Shown: positions 39,654 to 53,800 of the stretch, in pieces
Numbering within the stretch: the first letter of the stretch is position 1
Layout: each line of letters begins with the position of its first letter
Assembly: GCF_947623445.1 (NCBI RefSeq)
Contig: NC_135246.1
Location: 14,925,856-14,989,855, forward strand
Direction: 5' to 3'
From: Clavelina lepadiformis
Taxonomy: Eukaryota > Chordata > Ascidiacea > Aplousobranchia > Clavelinidae
Length of the DNA: 64,000 nt
The notes under the pieces: generated by a model
Told to the model about the DNA's origin: nothing
The model's input: the letters and a program-made list of their open reading frames with translations, nothing else
The model's database searches: none
Translations under genes and position numbers: made by a program

Positions 39654-42600
39654 TCACATATTTCTGTTCAAGGCAGCCTGGACGGCAAAACGGACAGTCG
39701 GGAACGGAATTGCGATACCATCTTCTTCATTAAGAACTCCGACTTTTGTGAGTTTCTCAAAAACGGGCGGTTGCAATCCAGCCAAGAATACACGAAGTTT
39801 GACTGATTTCAATTCGTTGCAAATCTGCACAAATCATTGTTACTTTACTACACGTACAAGTTTTTAAATAAAAACGCCAATATAAACGTAAAATTAAGAG
39901 CAGAAATTCGTTAGTATGTTAACTGTATTCATAAAGTGATTGCAGGTTTTAACTGCGTTTTATACTTCACTGCGATTCTGCGATTTACGTCATACAGGAA
40001 AAGGGCTTGCTTACGTCACTATAAAGCCCACCTGCTTAACTATTTCCATGCCCATTATGTCAATGAAGGTCCATCCGCTGCAGTCAAAGATGACCGTATG
40101 AAAACAATGTTCCTTGTTCAGGCCGATTTCACCCAATGAAGAAACGCTGCTCGATTGTGGCGTCACAGAAGCATCTGTTTGTTTGTCAATGACTTGTTTC
40201 GCGTCACCGAATGCAGCGTTGCCGGTGTGAGGGTCGATTACCAGCACGTAATCGTCCAGCGAGCAGCCGTTGGAGGCTTTACCGTTGATTATTTTACCGT
40301 TAGTTATTTTCTCAGGACTGCTGGCTTGCTCGTTTTCACTCGAGTCCTGATCTAACAGTGGTCTTGATTGTTCGCAATCGTTCTGTTGTCGGGATCTCGC
40401 TATGATGAATGAAACAGGAAGTTAAATCAAAAACGCTGCTTTGTCTAATAAAATTTTGCTAATAAAGAACGAACAAAGCAAATTCTACGTGATATTGCTG
40501 GTATGATATAGTTTTCTAAAGCACTATAGCTTAAATGGAATAAATAAAAAAATCGAAAACATTCAGCCGAAACTGATGCAATGCGAGTCGGAACTGCAGT
40601 TGAGATCAAACAGAAAATAACCTTCAATTAATAAACGTGACGTCACATTTGTTAGTGTTTGAAATCCAACACGTCATAAGAACGCAGCTGGTGGCAAGTA
40701 ATACCACGCAAAACATATTTACAACACGGATCAACGTAATCCAGCGTTATAAATCGAATAGACACGAATCATTAAGTAGGACATGCGCAGACGCATCGAC
40801 ATGGATTAGAAAATGTGAAGACAAATGCATGTTATTTACTGTTATACCTCTTTCCGCTCTCTCTTCACAACGCTTGTGGGCAGTTAACAGGCTGGCGCAG
40901 ACCTGTTCTAAAACGTTCTTGTTACCGAAAAACGGAGATTGCGGGAATCGCACGATCTTCACACCTTCCACTTCATCCGCCTAAAAATCGTTAGGGTTAG
41001 TTTCGAAATAAAGTAATTCTTGTTCTTGATCAATCTGATCTGGGCTAATAATCACGCGATTGTTTTTCGACTGTCGCACATGCAACAGTTGTAACACGTA
41101 AAAGGAGATCGAGCCGTGTTTACAGCATATATGAAAATAAAACTAGCGAAGGTGTTACATTAATTTACACGGCATCCATGAGCACGGCAAGGCTACAAGA
41201 ACGTGCCTATATGTGTATTAACCATGTGGAAAATACCTTGGTGAATTTATCAACATCTCTGTACAATTCCGTATTTCCCAGCACGCCACGTACGGTCACG
41301 CTCGGATGATAAACACGTAATACAACGGTTACCAGGAGACCAAGGACACCAACGGCCAATCCAAGGTCGACCCCAAGAAGTGCCACGGCTGTAAATGTCA
41401 GCACCCAAACCGCCTGCAATGCACACGCTCTTAAGTCAAAAATAACTTAGACATGTCGATTGGAAAAAATGACAAATTATCAATTATTTATGGCAAGAAT
41501 CTTAAGGTAAGTTACTAATTACGCTGATTAACTACACACACCGCAATAGCGTATTTAAACATTAACATACAGGTGATGTTAAACTAATTATAGAACAGTT
41601 GCTCAACGCTTACAAAGTCGAATTTACACAATCTCCAAAGCTTTGGAAGGTCAAAAAATTGATTGAAGAGTGTCCGTATGTTGACGATGATTATACTCGA
41701 CAGACAAGCGACGGGCAGCGGGGACAGCATTGGTCCAATGAACAGAAGAACGAGGACGATAACAACACAAGATGGGATATCGGAGAACTGCAAATAATAA
41801 ATCTTTTCAAGACCAATAATATCTCGTATAATAGCGCATCGAAGATCAAACAAAATCTCTTTCTATTATCATAACATACTTGCGATCAGCGATTCGCATA
41901 TTTGCATAAACATCACCTTTATAATCGTTTTTGTTGCTGATCAATAACGCAAAATTTATATAAAAACGTCCACTTTCATTTTACATTATAATGCTATTAC
42001 TTTAATAAATTTATTAATTTCAGACTAACTAACAGCCCCTAACACCTCAAGACTACAATAAAGTGAGAGGATGAAATGGGGTTACCTGGGTTTTTGTACC
42101 CGAACTTTCTTTTACGCTGCTCCGAGCAAGCGACCCAGAACAAGCGTGGCCTTGGAAGAAAGCGCATGATAACTGTGAAATTCCGAGAGCTAACAGTTCC
42201 TGCGTTCAATTATTTAATCACCAATTAATATTGAATTTAATTAATTAACACACAAAATCAAAAGAGTTTGAGTTTTACAATACAACCACTTCAATTAATG
42301 TACTAACTAACGGATTCTGCTTACTAAAGGTAAAGGCGACCAAAGGTCGATTACACAATCACAGTTAAAGGCCGAAGTAGCAATCGCCGTTGGGGATAAT
42401 TACCTGGTTTGGCGCTATTTTATAGCCGTGCCTCTTGGCAAACAATTTACCGACAGACACAGTGATCGCAAAACTGACGATAGAGATTGAGAACGCATCG
42501 GCTATAAGGGATGGCCATGTGCTCACATTAGGAACATCTGGAGCCGGAAGCCTAAAAAATAAACAATGTATGAATGTCACGTACATAATCCCAAGCCCTG

Positions 42601-45600
42601 AGCATAACTACTGGAATGCGCCTGCTCAATTTCAAGTACGAGGTTGTGGTGTATTTGAAACGACCTATCAACGTTTCTAAACGAAGATAAACAACCTGAC
42701 TCGTGTCAAACAAAAAAACCACATGTATGATAGCTCACGAATAACAACATTTATTTTCGCTTTAACCCGTGTGGGTTTCGTGAATGGATTACGGGAATTA
42801 ATTACTGGTGAAGGCAATTCGACTTGACCATTGAAAAACAATTCGCCTGTTTTGGAAAGGAAGGCTTATCGCGGCCGCAATTTTCTGACTCACAAAAACA
42901 AATTGGTAATAATCCACTTGTTTGTTCAAAAACTTCCATCCGCTTTTTAAATTAACAAACAAGGTTACAAAAATACGATTGCCTTGAGGGAATATATTCA
43001 TGCTTGCATAACATTAACATTTGACCGCTGTGAATCATTCCAAATTAAGATGTGTGGATGAACTGATACAGACCACCTGTGATTGCACGGGAAATTGACC
43101 TTTGTAGTGTAAGCATATATACTGTTTTGAAGAACAGTGGCCGATGCACTGTTCAACTTGAGTTTGGTAAAACAACAACTGCCATGAATTAGTAGAAACG
43201 GCCCATGAGAAAAATTATAGCTTGCAGTAAGTTTGCTGGCTAAGCTAATACGCCAAATGGCAAAATTTTGATGGCAACAGACTAAGATTACTTACCCGCT
43301 GGGTATGGCGCCCACAACTTCAACTCCATAGAGGGCTTTAAGATCAACATTTGCTGATACAATGGTTGCTATTATCACTATTATCAGTTCCATCGGGATC
43401 GGAATACTGCGCAGTTGTTTCTTGTATTTTCTGACAAAAAAATGCCGTTTTAAAAATACATTCAAAAGTCACGTATTTATATGCAGTTATGGCAGACATC
43501 GGCCCATGGCAAAATACGTTTAATAAGGTTGCTTAAATGCAACAACGTGTCCGCCGTGTTAATGTTATTTTCTTCAGAGCACTTTCTAATAAAAACATCT
43601 GCAAAGTGTCCATAATAATGTCAAAGCAGATTGCAAATTACCTGCGGAAATTATTTACGAGGAGACTGTTCAGCAATAAAAATACATAACAGTCACTCAC
43701 ATATTTATTAACTTGACTGGATATAGCAGCACGATGGTTAGAACAGAAATGATGACTTCAGCAGGCTGGGTTTCCGTTATGCGGGTGAAGAGCTCAATGT
43801 AAGTCTGGGGCAAGAAATTTGTAATTGCAAATTGTAAAATAACTTGGTGCTGGCAATACAGTAAACTGAGTGAATCAATGTTTCGTCTGGCCGGGATTTG
43901 CTATGTTGCATGCTTTTAAATCCCAGCAGTTTGCATGTATTACTGCTATCTACCTTCACAAGCGCAAATGGAGCCTGATGACGATGGAGATTAATTCCGA
44001 AAAAATATTTGACTTGTGCAGTAAACACAAACAATGCAGCTCCTGTTGTGTAACCTGCCACCAACGGATCAGATAAAAAGAGGGCAATAAACCCAAGATT
44101 GAGTGCACCCATGATAATCTGAAAAGTAAAATTAGCATTGAGTATAGCGCATACATGCCTGAATAAACATCTGAGCGCATTCTGAGTGTGTGCAATGTGC
44201 ATTCACAAAAGGTCTTGACCACAAAACTTGTTGTTAATCACATGAAACCTTTTAGCATGAGCATGCTAAGCATTTAACATGTAAAACTATGTGCACCACG
44301 TTGTCTAACTATGTAAACCTAATACATTTCTTGTTTTATTTGTGCTAGCAAGTTTTTTTGTGTGTGTGAAAACAGAGATTCTTTGCATGTTTGGATTATG
44401 CAGTAGTTTTTCCAGCGTGACTTTTTCAGAATATTTAACTGATTTTGCCAAGAAATGCACATAGCGTGAAGGTTATATCAAAATTTAACAAATAATAAAA
44501 ACAAAACAGTACAGTTACAGAAATTTTTTAAAAGTTTAAGACAATTTCAATGCAACAGTTGCTAGAACATTGCTTTTAATGATCTTTTTTGCAAAAATAG
44601 GAACGCCCAATGGATAAGAAAAACCAACAGTGAGCATGCCATAAATAATTACTTTACTTAAATAATAACCCAACAATCAATCAGAAATGAAGATCTGAAT
44701 TTTGCACAAGCAATGAATGAAATAGGTTAGTGATAGGCACGAAACTGAGCCAAAGCAAAATGCAATGGAACATTTTACAGGATTGTACAATAAATAATTG
44801 GAACACTGTGCAGTGTGTGCACTTCAAACACAGTGCACAGCATTTAAGACACAAGACAGTCAAATGACACTCTTAAAAGCAAGCTGTGCCCCAAATGTTA
44901 GATACATAACAGGATTACACTGATTGCAATAATGGACAAAAAAGATGTTGCTTATGTGATGAGCTGTTTAAATCTTATACATTTCCCTCTTAAGAAAGAG
45001 AGTCCATTGTTTGCAAACAATCCTTTTTAATCCTATTCCAGAAATAAGGTCAGCAAAGATTATGTGGCAATATTAAAGTAGAATGGCAGGGGAAACCAGA
45101 GATAAAGACAACTGTGCAGTAAATGCAGAAATTATCAGCATCAGTGCACAGTGAGAAAGCAAGTTGATGAGTTTTGGCATAAAGCTGAGTATGATTGAAA
45201 AGTTGTTTCTCACCTGCATCAAACCAACCAACAGAGTCAGAGATGAAATGATAGCCAGCTTGTACATTGCTTCACCAGTGTCTGTTGAAAGCTCTGCAGA
45301 TACAACATTCATCATGACCAATATATTCAATTACAACAAGCTGGTACATGTGAGTACAAATACTAAATCAATCATCATTTGCTTTAATATTATTGTCGGT
45401 TTAGATGTTGCTGATATAGACTAAGTTATTTACAGTAGGCTAATGATATGTCAATTACAAGCTTGGCAACCAAAGCTAGTTGGTTAGGAATCATTGCCAT
45501 GTTTAAGTCAAGCACAGACTTTTCATTTTTGTCAAGATAAGTTTTTAACACTTTCATGATGATATTTCTTGTGACATTTATACTTTGACAATATTTTATC

Positions 45601-46612
45601 ATTTGCAATAAATGTGCTGGTAATGCATTAATAATTAATAAACGTACTGTATATATGCAATCTACACTTTTTATTCGTTATTTAATTCATCAAACTTACC
45701 AGTAGCCGCAGTAGTGGTGCCCATGGTTGTTTCTATAGTGGCATTAGAAACCATACCTTGATAAGGATTTGCAGCAAGATATTTATCTAGTGCTGAACCC
45801 ATCATTAAGCTGACAACTGCAAAAGTACCTGTGGCATAAAAACATTCGCTTAGAAACTGTTATTGGAATCGGACTCGTATTTGGTGATAGGACAACAGAT
45901 TGCAACAAAAACATTATATACCCTGTTATTTTATGTCCGGTTACAAATCAGATTGCTTACATAACTACAACTATGTTGCTAACAATTACAACCCACCTAC
46001 AGATACATGCTTAGATGTGCCTAAGAATGTATAAACTAATGGTGAAAAGAAAGCCGTGTACATTCCATTGATAGGGTCTACACCAGCCAGCAATCCATAT
46101 GCTAAACCTGTTTAAAATAATTAATGCATTTACTTATTTATTTTTTATTATTTTATCACTGTAAAGCCTAACCCCAAAAATGCTGTCATATATCCTTTTG
46201 AGTATATGTATATATGGCTATCTTACTTTGTGGTATCCTCACGATGGCTGTTGTAACCCCTCCAATTATATCACCAGGTAAATATTGCTTCACAGAATAA
46301 TTTGGAAGCCATGTAAGAATTGGTAAAAAGCCAAAGATAAACTTTCTACATCGACTCGGGGTGCATGAGACAGCCTCTTTTACTTTCACCCTTAATAAAA
46401 GTAACATATTCTGATGATGCAACTCACCATTTGCAAACAGTGACTTAAAAAATTTGTTAGGTATACAAAACACTCCTACAAATCACAGAAAGAGAGATAA
46501 CTTATGTTTAACTGAAATTAGACCTTGAAACTTACTTTAAGGGTTTTTCTTCTGGTGCATGATAATCAAACTCTTCTCGAAATTCATATTCAGTAACTGT
46601 GTTGTTATGCAT
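39654..46612 (-). CDS. SLC26 anion exchanger/sulfate permease, copy A
   Basis: SulP-family anion transporter (sulfate, chloride, bicarbonate or oxalate) with a cytosolic STAS domain. Fifteen exons in transcript order: 46536-46612, 46227-46390, 45997-46107, 45700-45828, 45214-45293, 43954-44118, 43701-43804, 43296-43430, 42404-42551, 42086-42199, 41614-41787, 41237-41413, 40848-40980, 40032-40399 and 39654-39824; 749 aa, all phases close. The family signature appears as GDIIGGVTTAIVRIPQ, then AYGLLAGVDPINGMYTAFF, then GYTTGAALFVFTAQVKYFFG. STAS begins in exon 12-13 and is split by an insert of about 70 residues, polar at first, before the core HTVIFDCSGWTFIDIMG. The usual Gly after IPQ is Ser here, created at the exon 2/3 junction. 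The first loop has a NAT sequon. Head-to-head with copy B. Confidence 0.92.
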
Positions 46613-49600
46613 GATGTATCACAATAATTCCACAGTGGGGAACTTGATTACTTTGCTGCTTGATTACGCACAAAGTTATAATCACCAACATAAACTTTAA
46701 AACAGATAACACCATCTGAAAACAGTACACCTTTTATATGATTGCACTTTCTGGGCCTACGTGTTACAAGAAAAAGTGGATTGAAAAAGGTGCATTTAAA
46801 AAACCACCATATGCGTCTCAGCTGTTACATGCCCCCCAGGCCATTTACGTGAAGGTTTGCTTTTCACAAACACGCGCGGTTTTCACCACTTGGCAGAAAA
46901 CAACAACAAATGATGTCACAGCTTCAATGCCAGAATACTGAGAATCTACACTAATACTCCAAACAGCAGGAAGAGATCACTAGATTATATCGGACATATC
47001 CACATATGTTCAAAACGCTGCTGACTAATTTCGTGGAAACTAATTGCAGAGTTTGGGCCAAATATAGATTTTATTAAAAATCATATCCTGATTAGCTTCA
47101 ACCTAAGTTGGTTTGAGGATTGTTTCTTGCTTTCAATCACAAATGAACCACCAAGCTTGAGGTACAAAACATGTCTTTTATATATACAAATTATTTTTTG
47201 CATGCTTAGGCTACAAGTTACAGGCTTTACAGCACCTATGTTTTGATGTGATGTGATGAAAAACAAGGCAAATGCAAAACACAATGAGGCCAGTGTACAG
47301 TTTACCTGTTCCTCTCAGTATTAAATAGTACTGTGTGGCACTCATTCCCTTTATCAGTGCATAATGTAAACCTTTATACACTTCCTAATATATGGTCAAA
47401 AGCATGGTATTCGTCAACCTTGATATAGTAACACAAGAATACAGCAATAGAAAAAACAATACTTAATTCATAAATATGACATTATCCAGACCCCTTGCTA
47501 AAGTAATTTGAAATTAACCAGCGTTTGTTTTTCGGTGGTTGCACTTTGGAGAATTTATGCCAAGCAAATAAATATGCTATGGGGATGTTTTCGTTTGCTT
47601 TTACCGATGTTCTGCAAGACAAATACCGGTATCCAATGGTTTTCCAATGCAAAAAAGGTTTTAAAACATTCATTTCCAACCAGCTACGTCTGACGATTGA
47701 CAGGTTACTCTTACTTGTTCTAAGCCACGACACTCTTGCTGCTCGGCTATCGCTACAACTGTGACAGTACCTGCTGAATGACGTTATACTCTTAAAAACT
47801 GAAAGCGATGATAACATGACGTAGGCAAAATGATATTTACACAAGTCATGTGAAAAGTTAGAGTTGTGCAACTGCCTAAATGCCTTTGAAGTGAAATTTT
47901 AATGTTTTTTGTTGGTGTTAAGAGTTTATCTACCGTTAGTTCATTGCCAAGCAAAAGAAAGCAATCTATAATAAGCAAAAAAAGTTGCGTAATTCTTCTA
48001 GCTACCAAAAGTATTTAATTGCTTATCGCACAGTATCACAGATCGCGGAGTTTACTGGCTGTACGACGTCTCAGCTGACTCAAGGCAACCGTGACGAATC
48101 TTTTGTGACGTAATATAATAACGCAAGATTGTATACAGTGATACACGGAATTAATTTTGCATCAATGTTATGCATTTTAGATATAAGATTTTTGTTGCTT
48201 TCCACCCTGCATTAAGTGACGTTAATTGTTAACCTGGTACTCGATTAAGGCGGTGCAGTACCAAATCTGTACAAATCGATTAAACCAAACTTAGTCTTAA
48301 GTATGTGACAATATCAGCTGTTTTGATAACGTCATGCTTACACAAGCAAAATTGTTTCTGCTATTACTTTGCACCAGATACTGGCCACTAAACTAATTAC
48401 GAGATAAAGCATAGATATCCACTCCTTAGCAAACCTTTTGCCACAAAAGCTCGCCAGATAACCTGTTAAAATAGCTTCTTTTCTCTCCTACGACCTTTGT
48501 AGCACACGAATAGCGACACTTGCGGCGATCAACTCATCCGACTTAGATCGGATTCGGAAATTATACTTCATTATTCGACTTTGATGAATCACTATCCGCT
48601 CTTGGTATAGCACAAGACATACACGTTTGAGCTGGAAAATATATCCCGCTAATAAACAATTATTGACTTGAGCTGTAAGCGAGGTTTGTAAGCCAAAAGG
48701 TGAAGGCCTTGGCCTACCTATGCGAAACAGTTTTACCCAAAAATACAATTGTAACCCATATACCGACGTTTGAATTTTCTTTATAGATTTTTTTGGGGGG
48801 TTAAGTTTCAACCTTAACCTGATATCACATGCATTACCAATAAAACAAATTGCATTTTGATTTTTTGGTATTAGAAGTGGTATTTCCAACATTAGCAGTT
48901 ACAGACCCTGTAAACTTTGCAAATGGCGACAATTGCAGCTCAACGCCAGCTAACGACTAATCATAACCGGCTAACGAAACTCAGCTATATTCCCTCCTGA
49001 AGCCTATAACACAGTAAATTATTGAATTTAAACAAGTAATTAATTTAATAATATAACTTGATATAATTTAATGATATAATGTACCGCCCGTACCGGTAAT
49101 GATAATTTAATTTAAGTTTTTATTGGAGTTAGATAATACCGTGGAATAGTCACTCCGAAATAAAAATGGGATAATTTCAAGCTCCAGCATGTTTCTATCA
49201 TATCAATGTGCAGTGAAACACAGCGACAATGTTTTTCAAAGATTGGTTTACATTAGGTTCAGTACTATGTGGAAAATTATCCTAACGTACTGTAATCCAA
49301 CACTGGATTAACGTATGGTGGCAAAGGTAGCGGTTGCCACATTCTCCACTCCAGTAACTTTTGTGTTTTACTCAGCTGATAAACTTTTTCATTTTACGCC
49401 TTTATCTATTAGGGACTAGGCTATTTATAAAGTTTGAGTAATTTTTTGAAACATTTTGCAAGTAAACATTACATTAGGTATAGTTGAGCTTGTGTTTGTT
49501 AGTTTTCTGAAAAAAGCTTAAAATGACTTCTTAAAATAGCCTAAAAGTTTGCCACGGGACCCGACCTCTGTTGCTTTGTCCGGTCCTGGCGCAATCAACT

Positions 49601-50880
49601 CTAATTCCTTTTCGGTGATAATTACTGGTAGACCACTAATCCAGTCACAAAAAAATAGGACGTGATAGGGCAATTCTGCCGCACACAATGGTATCAAGTT
49701 CCGGAGAGTGCTTCACTTGCGGAAGTAGTGGTTTCAGGCTTTTGAAAAGGTAACACGTTTAAACCGTGTAGGCTACAGTCAAAAGTTCCTCTTTGTATCG
49801 TTCACATGTAAGAATACAGGCATAATTGCGACATGGCAGTTGTATACGTGGGGGCGTGTAAGTTTCGTGTAAAAATTTTCATTGTTTGAAAACCCAAATT
49901 GATACTAGTGATTGTCCGCTGGTCCCGTGTGGCCCTTATTAGTTTTCATTTAGTTGGCTTTCAGGGGGTGTAGCTTCAACCTATAGCTATTTAAGCTGAA
50001 GTTTTTTAAGTCAGTCTTCGTACTAGGCTACTGGTAATTGTATCTTCTACATTTTTTAGCATCAGTTTAGCCTTGTAGGACTAAAAGAGCAGCAAATTTA
50101 AACTTAAAGTCTAAGTTGGTTGAGCAGTCAACCATTGAAAGCCCCATGGTCGATCTAGCTTAAGATCGGAAACAACAGAAGTTGTTAGAGCTGCCACGAA
50201 AATGTGCAATGTGTTGCTTAATTTACAGCAGTATAAATGATCCTACTATGTGGTTTAGTTGTTGATGGCCATGTGGTCTTTAAGATAGTTAACCAGGAAC
50301 AGTGCGAACCATTTATATGTTGAAAACTAACTTAGGCCTAGTGTACTAGATTCGATTTAATTCATTGCTGTAAAATCCTCACAGTTGTTCAGTCATTGCA
50401 TTCATGCCTAGGTTAAACGAATCGGTTGCTAGATGTACCATAAATATTATCCTTTGCACTACCACATTTCCCTAGATTGCTATTTTCGGAATGTCCTTGA
50501 ATAGCGTCGGAAGATGCGTACTTTGCATGGGTCACGTAGACAGTCAATACCTAACACAGTGAAAAACAAGTTTATGTTGAAGTGTTGCGCAACACTTGCC
50601 ATTTTTTTCTATTTTTTCTAAATCCGGCCGCGATGGTTAATGCACGTGACATGACTGACGTCACAGAAAGCCCTAAGAAACAAGAAAAGCACGCTGTGGG
50701 TTTATATAACGTTAAAAATGCTGTGTCATCAGTTGTATTTATAAAGTGTCGTTTTTGCTATTTAATTTGGTATGCACCGTTTTCCAGATCTATAGTTGCC
50801 CAAATTCTGCATGTAATCACTTAAACGATAACATCGTAAGTTTGATACACTGCAATAGTTATAGAAATAATATTTCAAAA
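46613..50880. other. Divergent intergenic region between the two SLC26 genes
   Basis: 4.3 kb between opposing start codons; it should contain both promoters and 5' UTRs. Short ORFs (for example around 47482-47871 and 48488-48892 on -) show no domain, repeat or splice context and are treated as chance. The 49000-49120 tract is extremely AT-rich. No RNA gene or mobile element could be supported. Confidence 0.5.
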
Positions 50881-53800
50881 ATGTCTGAAATTGAGAGTTC
50901 AAGTGAGGTCGCACCTTGTGACATCATGACTGACGAGCAATTGCTTCAATTGTATGGAAAACCGGAAGAGAAGCAAGATCCAATTCATCAGCGCGCTGTT
51001 TCGAAGATAAAGAAAGACTGCACATGTTCTAGTGAGTAAATGGTTACAGATTAATTGCAAACTCAAACTGCAACTACGCTTTTGCAGAGGGATTTCAAAA
51101 TTTAATTGTGCTTCTACATCTGCAGCAATGCTACGACAGTTAGTTGCTTAGCGGTATTCCTTGTGGTGGTTTGTAATTTTAAGAACCTCTAATATTTTGC
51201 ATGCATAGGGGAACGAGCAAAGAGCATCATCCATTCCATCCTCCCAATGTCTAACTGGCTTCCGCACTACAAACCAAAGGAACAGTTGCTTGGTGACGTC
51301 ACCGGAGGCATAACGGTGGGAATTGTACATCTACCCCAAGGTTTGTTAAATTGATTTTTGTCAAGCCATATTTTTGACAAGTCATCATAATGGTCATAGA
51401 ACTAAATGGCACAAATCAATTTACTTATTTATTAGCATATTATTAGCAATTTATAATTAATTGCTAATAGCAATTAGGTACAGCGTACAGTCTTATACTG
51501 CAATGGAAATCTGTTTTAAAACTCAGACCGCAAACGAAACCTAAGCTACATAACTACCACCACATAGTCTCAAAACCGTTTTATGTTTGCCGTAGCAATG
51601 GCATACGGACTACTAGCATCATTGCCGCCAATTAACGGTCTTTACGTGTCATTTTTTCCTGTCTTAATTTACGCCATGTTCGGAACAACACCTCACATGT
51701 CCGTTGGGACATTTGCCGTTATATCCCTGATGATTGGTGCCGCAATAGATAAGGTATTGTGTCATATTTCAAATCGATGCGTTGCGTATTGTCTTTTAAT
51801 TATTATTACCTTTTCTATAATTCCATACCCCGCATTAAGCCTATTGTCTTTTGGTCAAACGCATTTTCGTATATTTTGTTTTCATCAGCACGTGCCAGAC
51901 CCTGGCTGTAGTTCGATGCTAGGGACAACGTCGATGCCCACAAATTTTTTAAACGTGACGGGCACAGCTGACGTTACGGTCACTTCTTATGACGCCACTC
52001 AAACAAGTTTTCCAGAGTTTGATTCGTCGTTATGCGAAAACGATTACAATGCAAGAAAAGTAGAGGTTGCAGTGGCGTTGTCTGTAGCTGTTGCCGTAAT
52101 ACACGTGAGTGCTATCTAATGTTCATGCTATTGTTACAATACATCTTAATATACATCTGTTTTACAATAACTGTACCGGGAACATGGTGCTATGACAACA
52201 CACAAGTTTAACTTGTCTATCCAATTATTTTTAATTTTGCGTTTTCTTTGAAACAGTTTGCAATGTACATCACAAGGTTAGGCATCATAACAATCCTTCT
52301 ATCCAGTCACATGGTGTCGGGATTTACTTGTGGCGCAGCTTTCCATGTTATGACGTCACAAGTTCCAAAATTGCTCGGGTTAAACATTCCAAGGAAATCA
52401 GGAATATTAGCGCTGATATATGTATGTAAGTATTTTTACCTTGTTAGCATTTTCTTCAATTGACGCTGGAAATATTTTGCAGACTTATGTAGACGTTTTC
52501 AAGAACTTATATGCAATCAACTGGGCCACAGTTATAATTTCAGCATGTTGCATTGTGTTCCTAATGATCGGAAAGGTATATGGTTTAAATTTGGGGTTGT
52601 TTGAAGTATATTTGTGCATATATTGCGTATAGCTTATGCATGGTCAAGAGCTTTATTTAATCGTATAACTTATTTAAGTGTGAGTATTTGGAACGTAACT
52701 TTCGCTGTTTGTTTGGTGAAGTCGCGTGAAATTTATCTTTGATATTTCGGCAGGAGATAAATGTTCGATTTAAAAAGAAGCTCCCTTTTCCCCTTCCCTG
52801 GGAACTCGTTGTTGTCATAGCGACCACCCTTGCGTCACAGTTTGGTTACCTTCAACCGAACTATGGCGTCGAAATTGTGGGAGAAATACCACAAGGGTAA
52901 GAGGTTTACTTTACATCTGCTATAATAAGCGTTTTTTGTGATTTAGTCATTGACAAATAGCTCAGCCGACACATTCTAAAGGTGCTTGCAACCTGTATCG
53001 TTTCACAGAATAAGAATCTCTGTACCGGCTCCACCAGATATACTATTGGTTGCAGTTGACGCCATACCCATCGCTATTGTCATTTTCAGTGTTTCCATTT
53101 CACTTTCAAGATTGTTTGCCGCAAAGCATGCCTATGAAGTTGATGCGAATCAGGTGGATTTTCCTTTGTTCAGATATGCTGATAAGTTAGAATTTCAGTT
53201 GCATAACAGTTCACTAATCAGAATTAGTTACATAGCATAAAACTGCTGATATAGGATTTAAATTTTAAACTTAGTTCAATTAACATAATTCGAGAAAACA
53301 ACTTTGACCGGCTTTTGAAACATTGACGAAAGCTGGAATTAAAAATATAATTAGCATTTTTGATGCAGGAACTGCTAGCCTACGCCATGGCCAATCTTGT
53401 GTCTTCGTTTTTTTCTTGTTTTCCGTGCGCATCTTCCTTATCTAGATCTGTCATTTGGGAAGAAACTGGTGGCAACACTCAGGTCATTTAAAGCTATTAT
53501 TGTGGTCATATCACAGGTTTTCATTCTAATTAACAAATTCTAATATAGTAAATTAGACAATAGATTTATGACGTGATACTAGGCAAAAGCGTTAAAGTGC
53601 ATTATTGTTTTTCTTAAGATTACAGGATTGATATCATCAGTGATTGTGTTGATTATATTGCTTTGGATCGGTCCTTTATTCCAATCACTACCACAAGCCG
53701 CTCTCGCTTCTATAATTGTTGTAAATTTGAAGAGAATGCTCTACCAATTCTCGCAGGTATACGGATCTGCAAACGTTTTCTTCACAGAAATAAATGTCTA

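Noticed and set aside
46488-46536. Mini-exon reading ...SVLYT just upstream of SLC26 copy A exon 2
   Set aside because: That acceptor puts a stop in the required frame; the acceptor at 46391 gives a clean in-frame join and the expected SLC26 N-terminus.
47482-47871. 129-codon minus-strand ORF upstream of SLC26 copy A
   Set aside because: No resemblance to SLC26 or any known family; overlapping ORFs in other frames of similar length suggest chance.
48488-48892. 134-codon minus-strand ORF between the SLC26 genes
   Set aside because: No domain, signal, repeat or splice context; composition looks like random AT-rich sequence.
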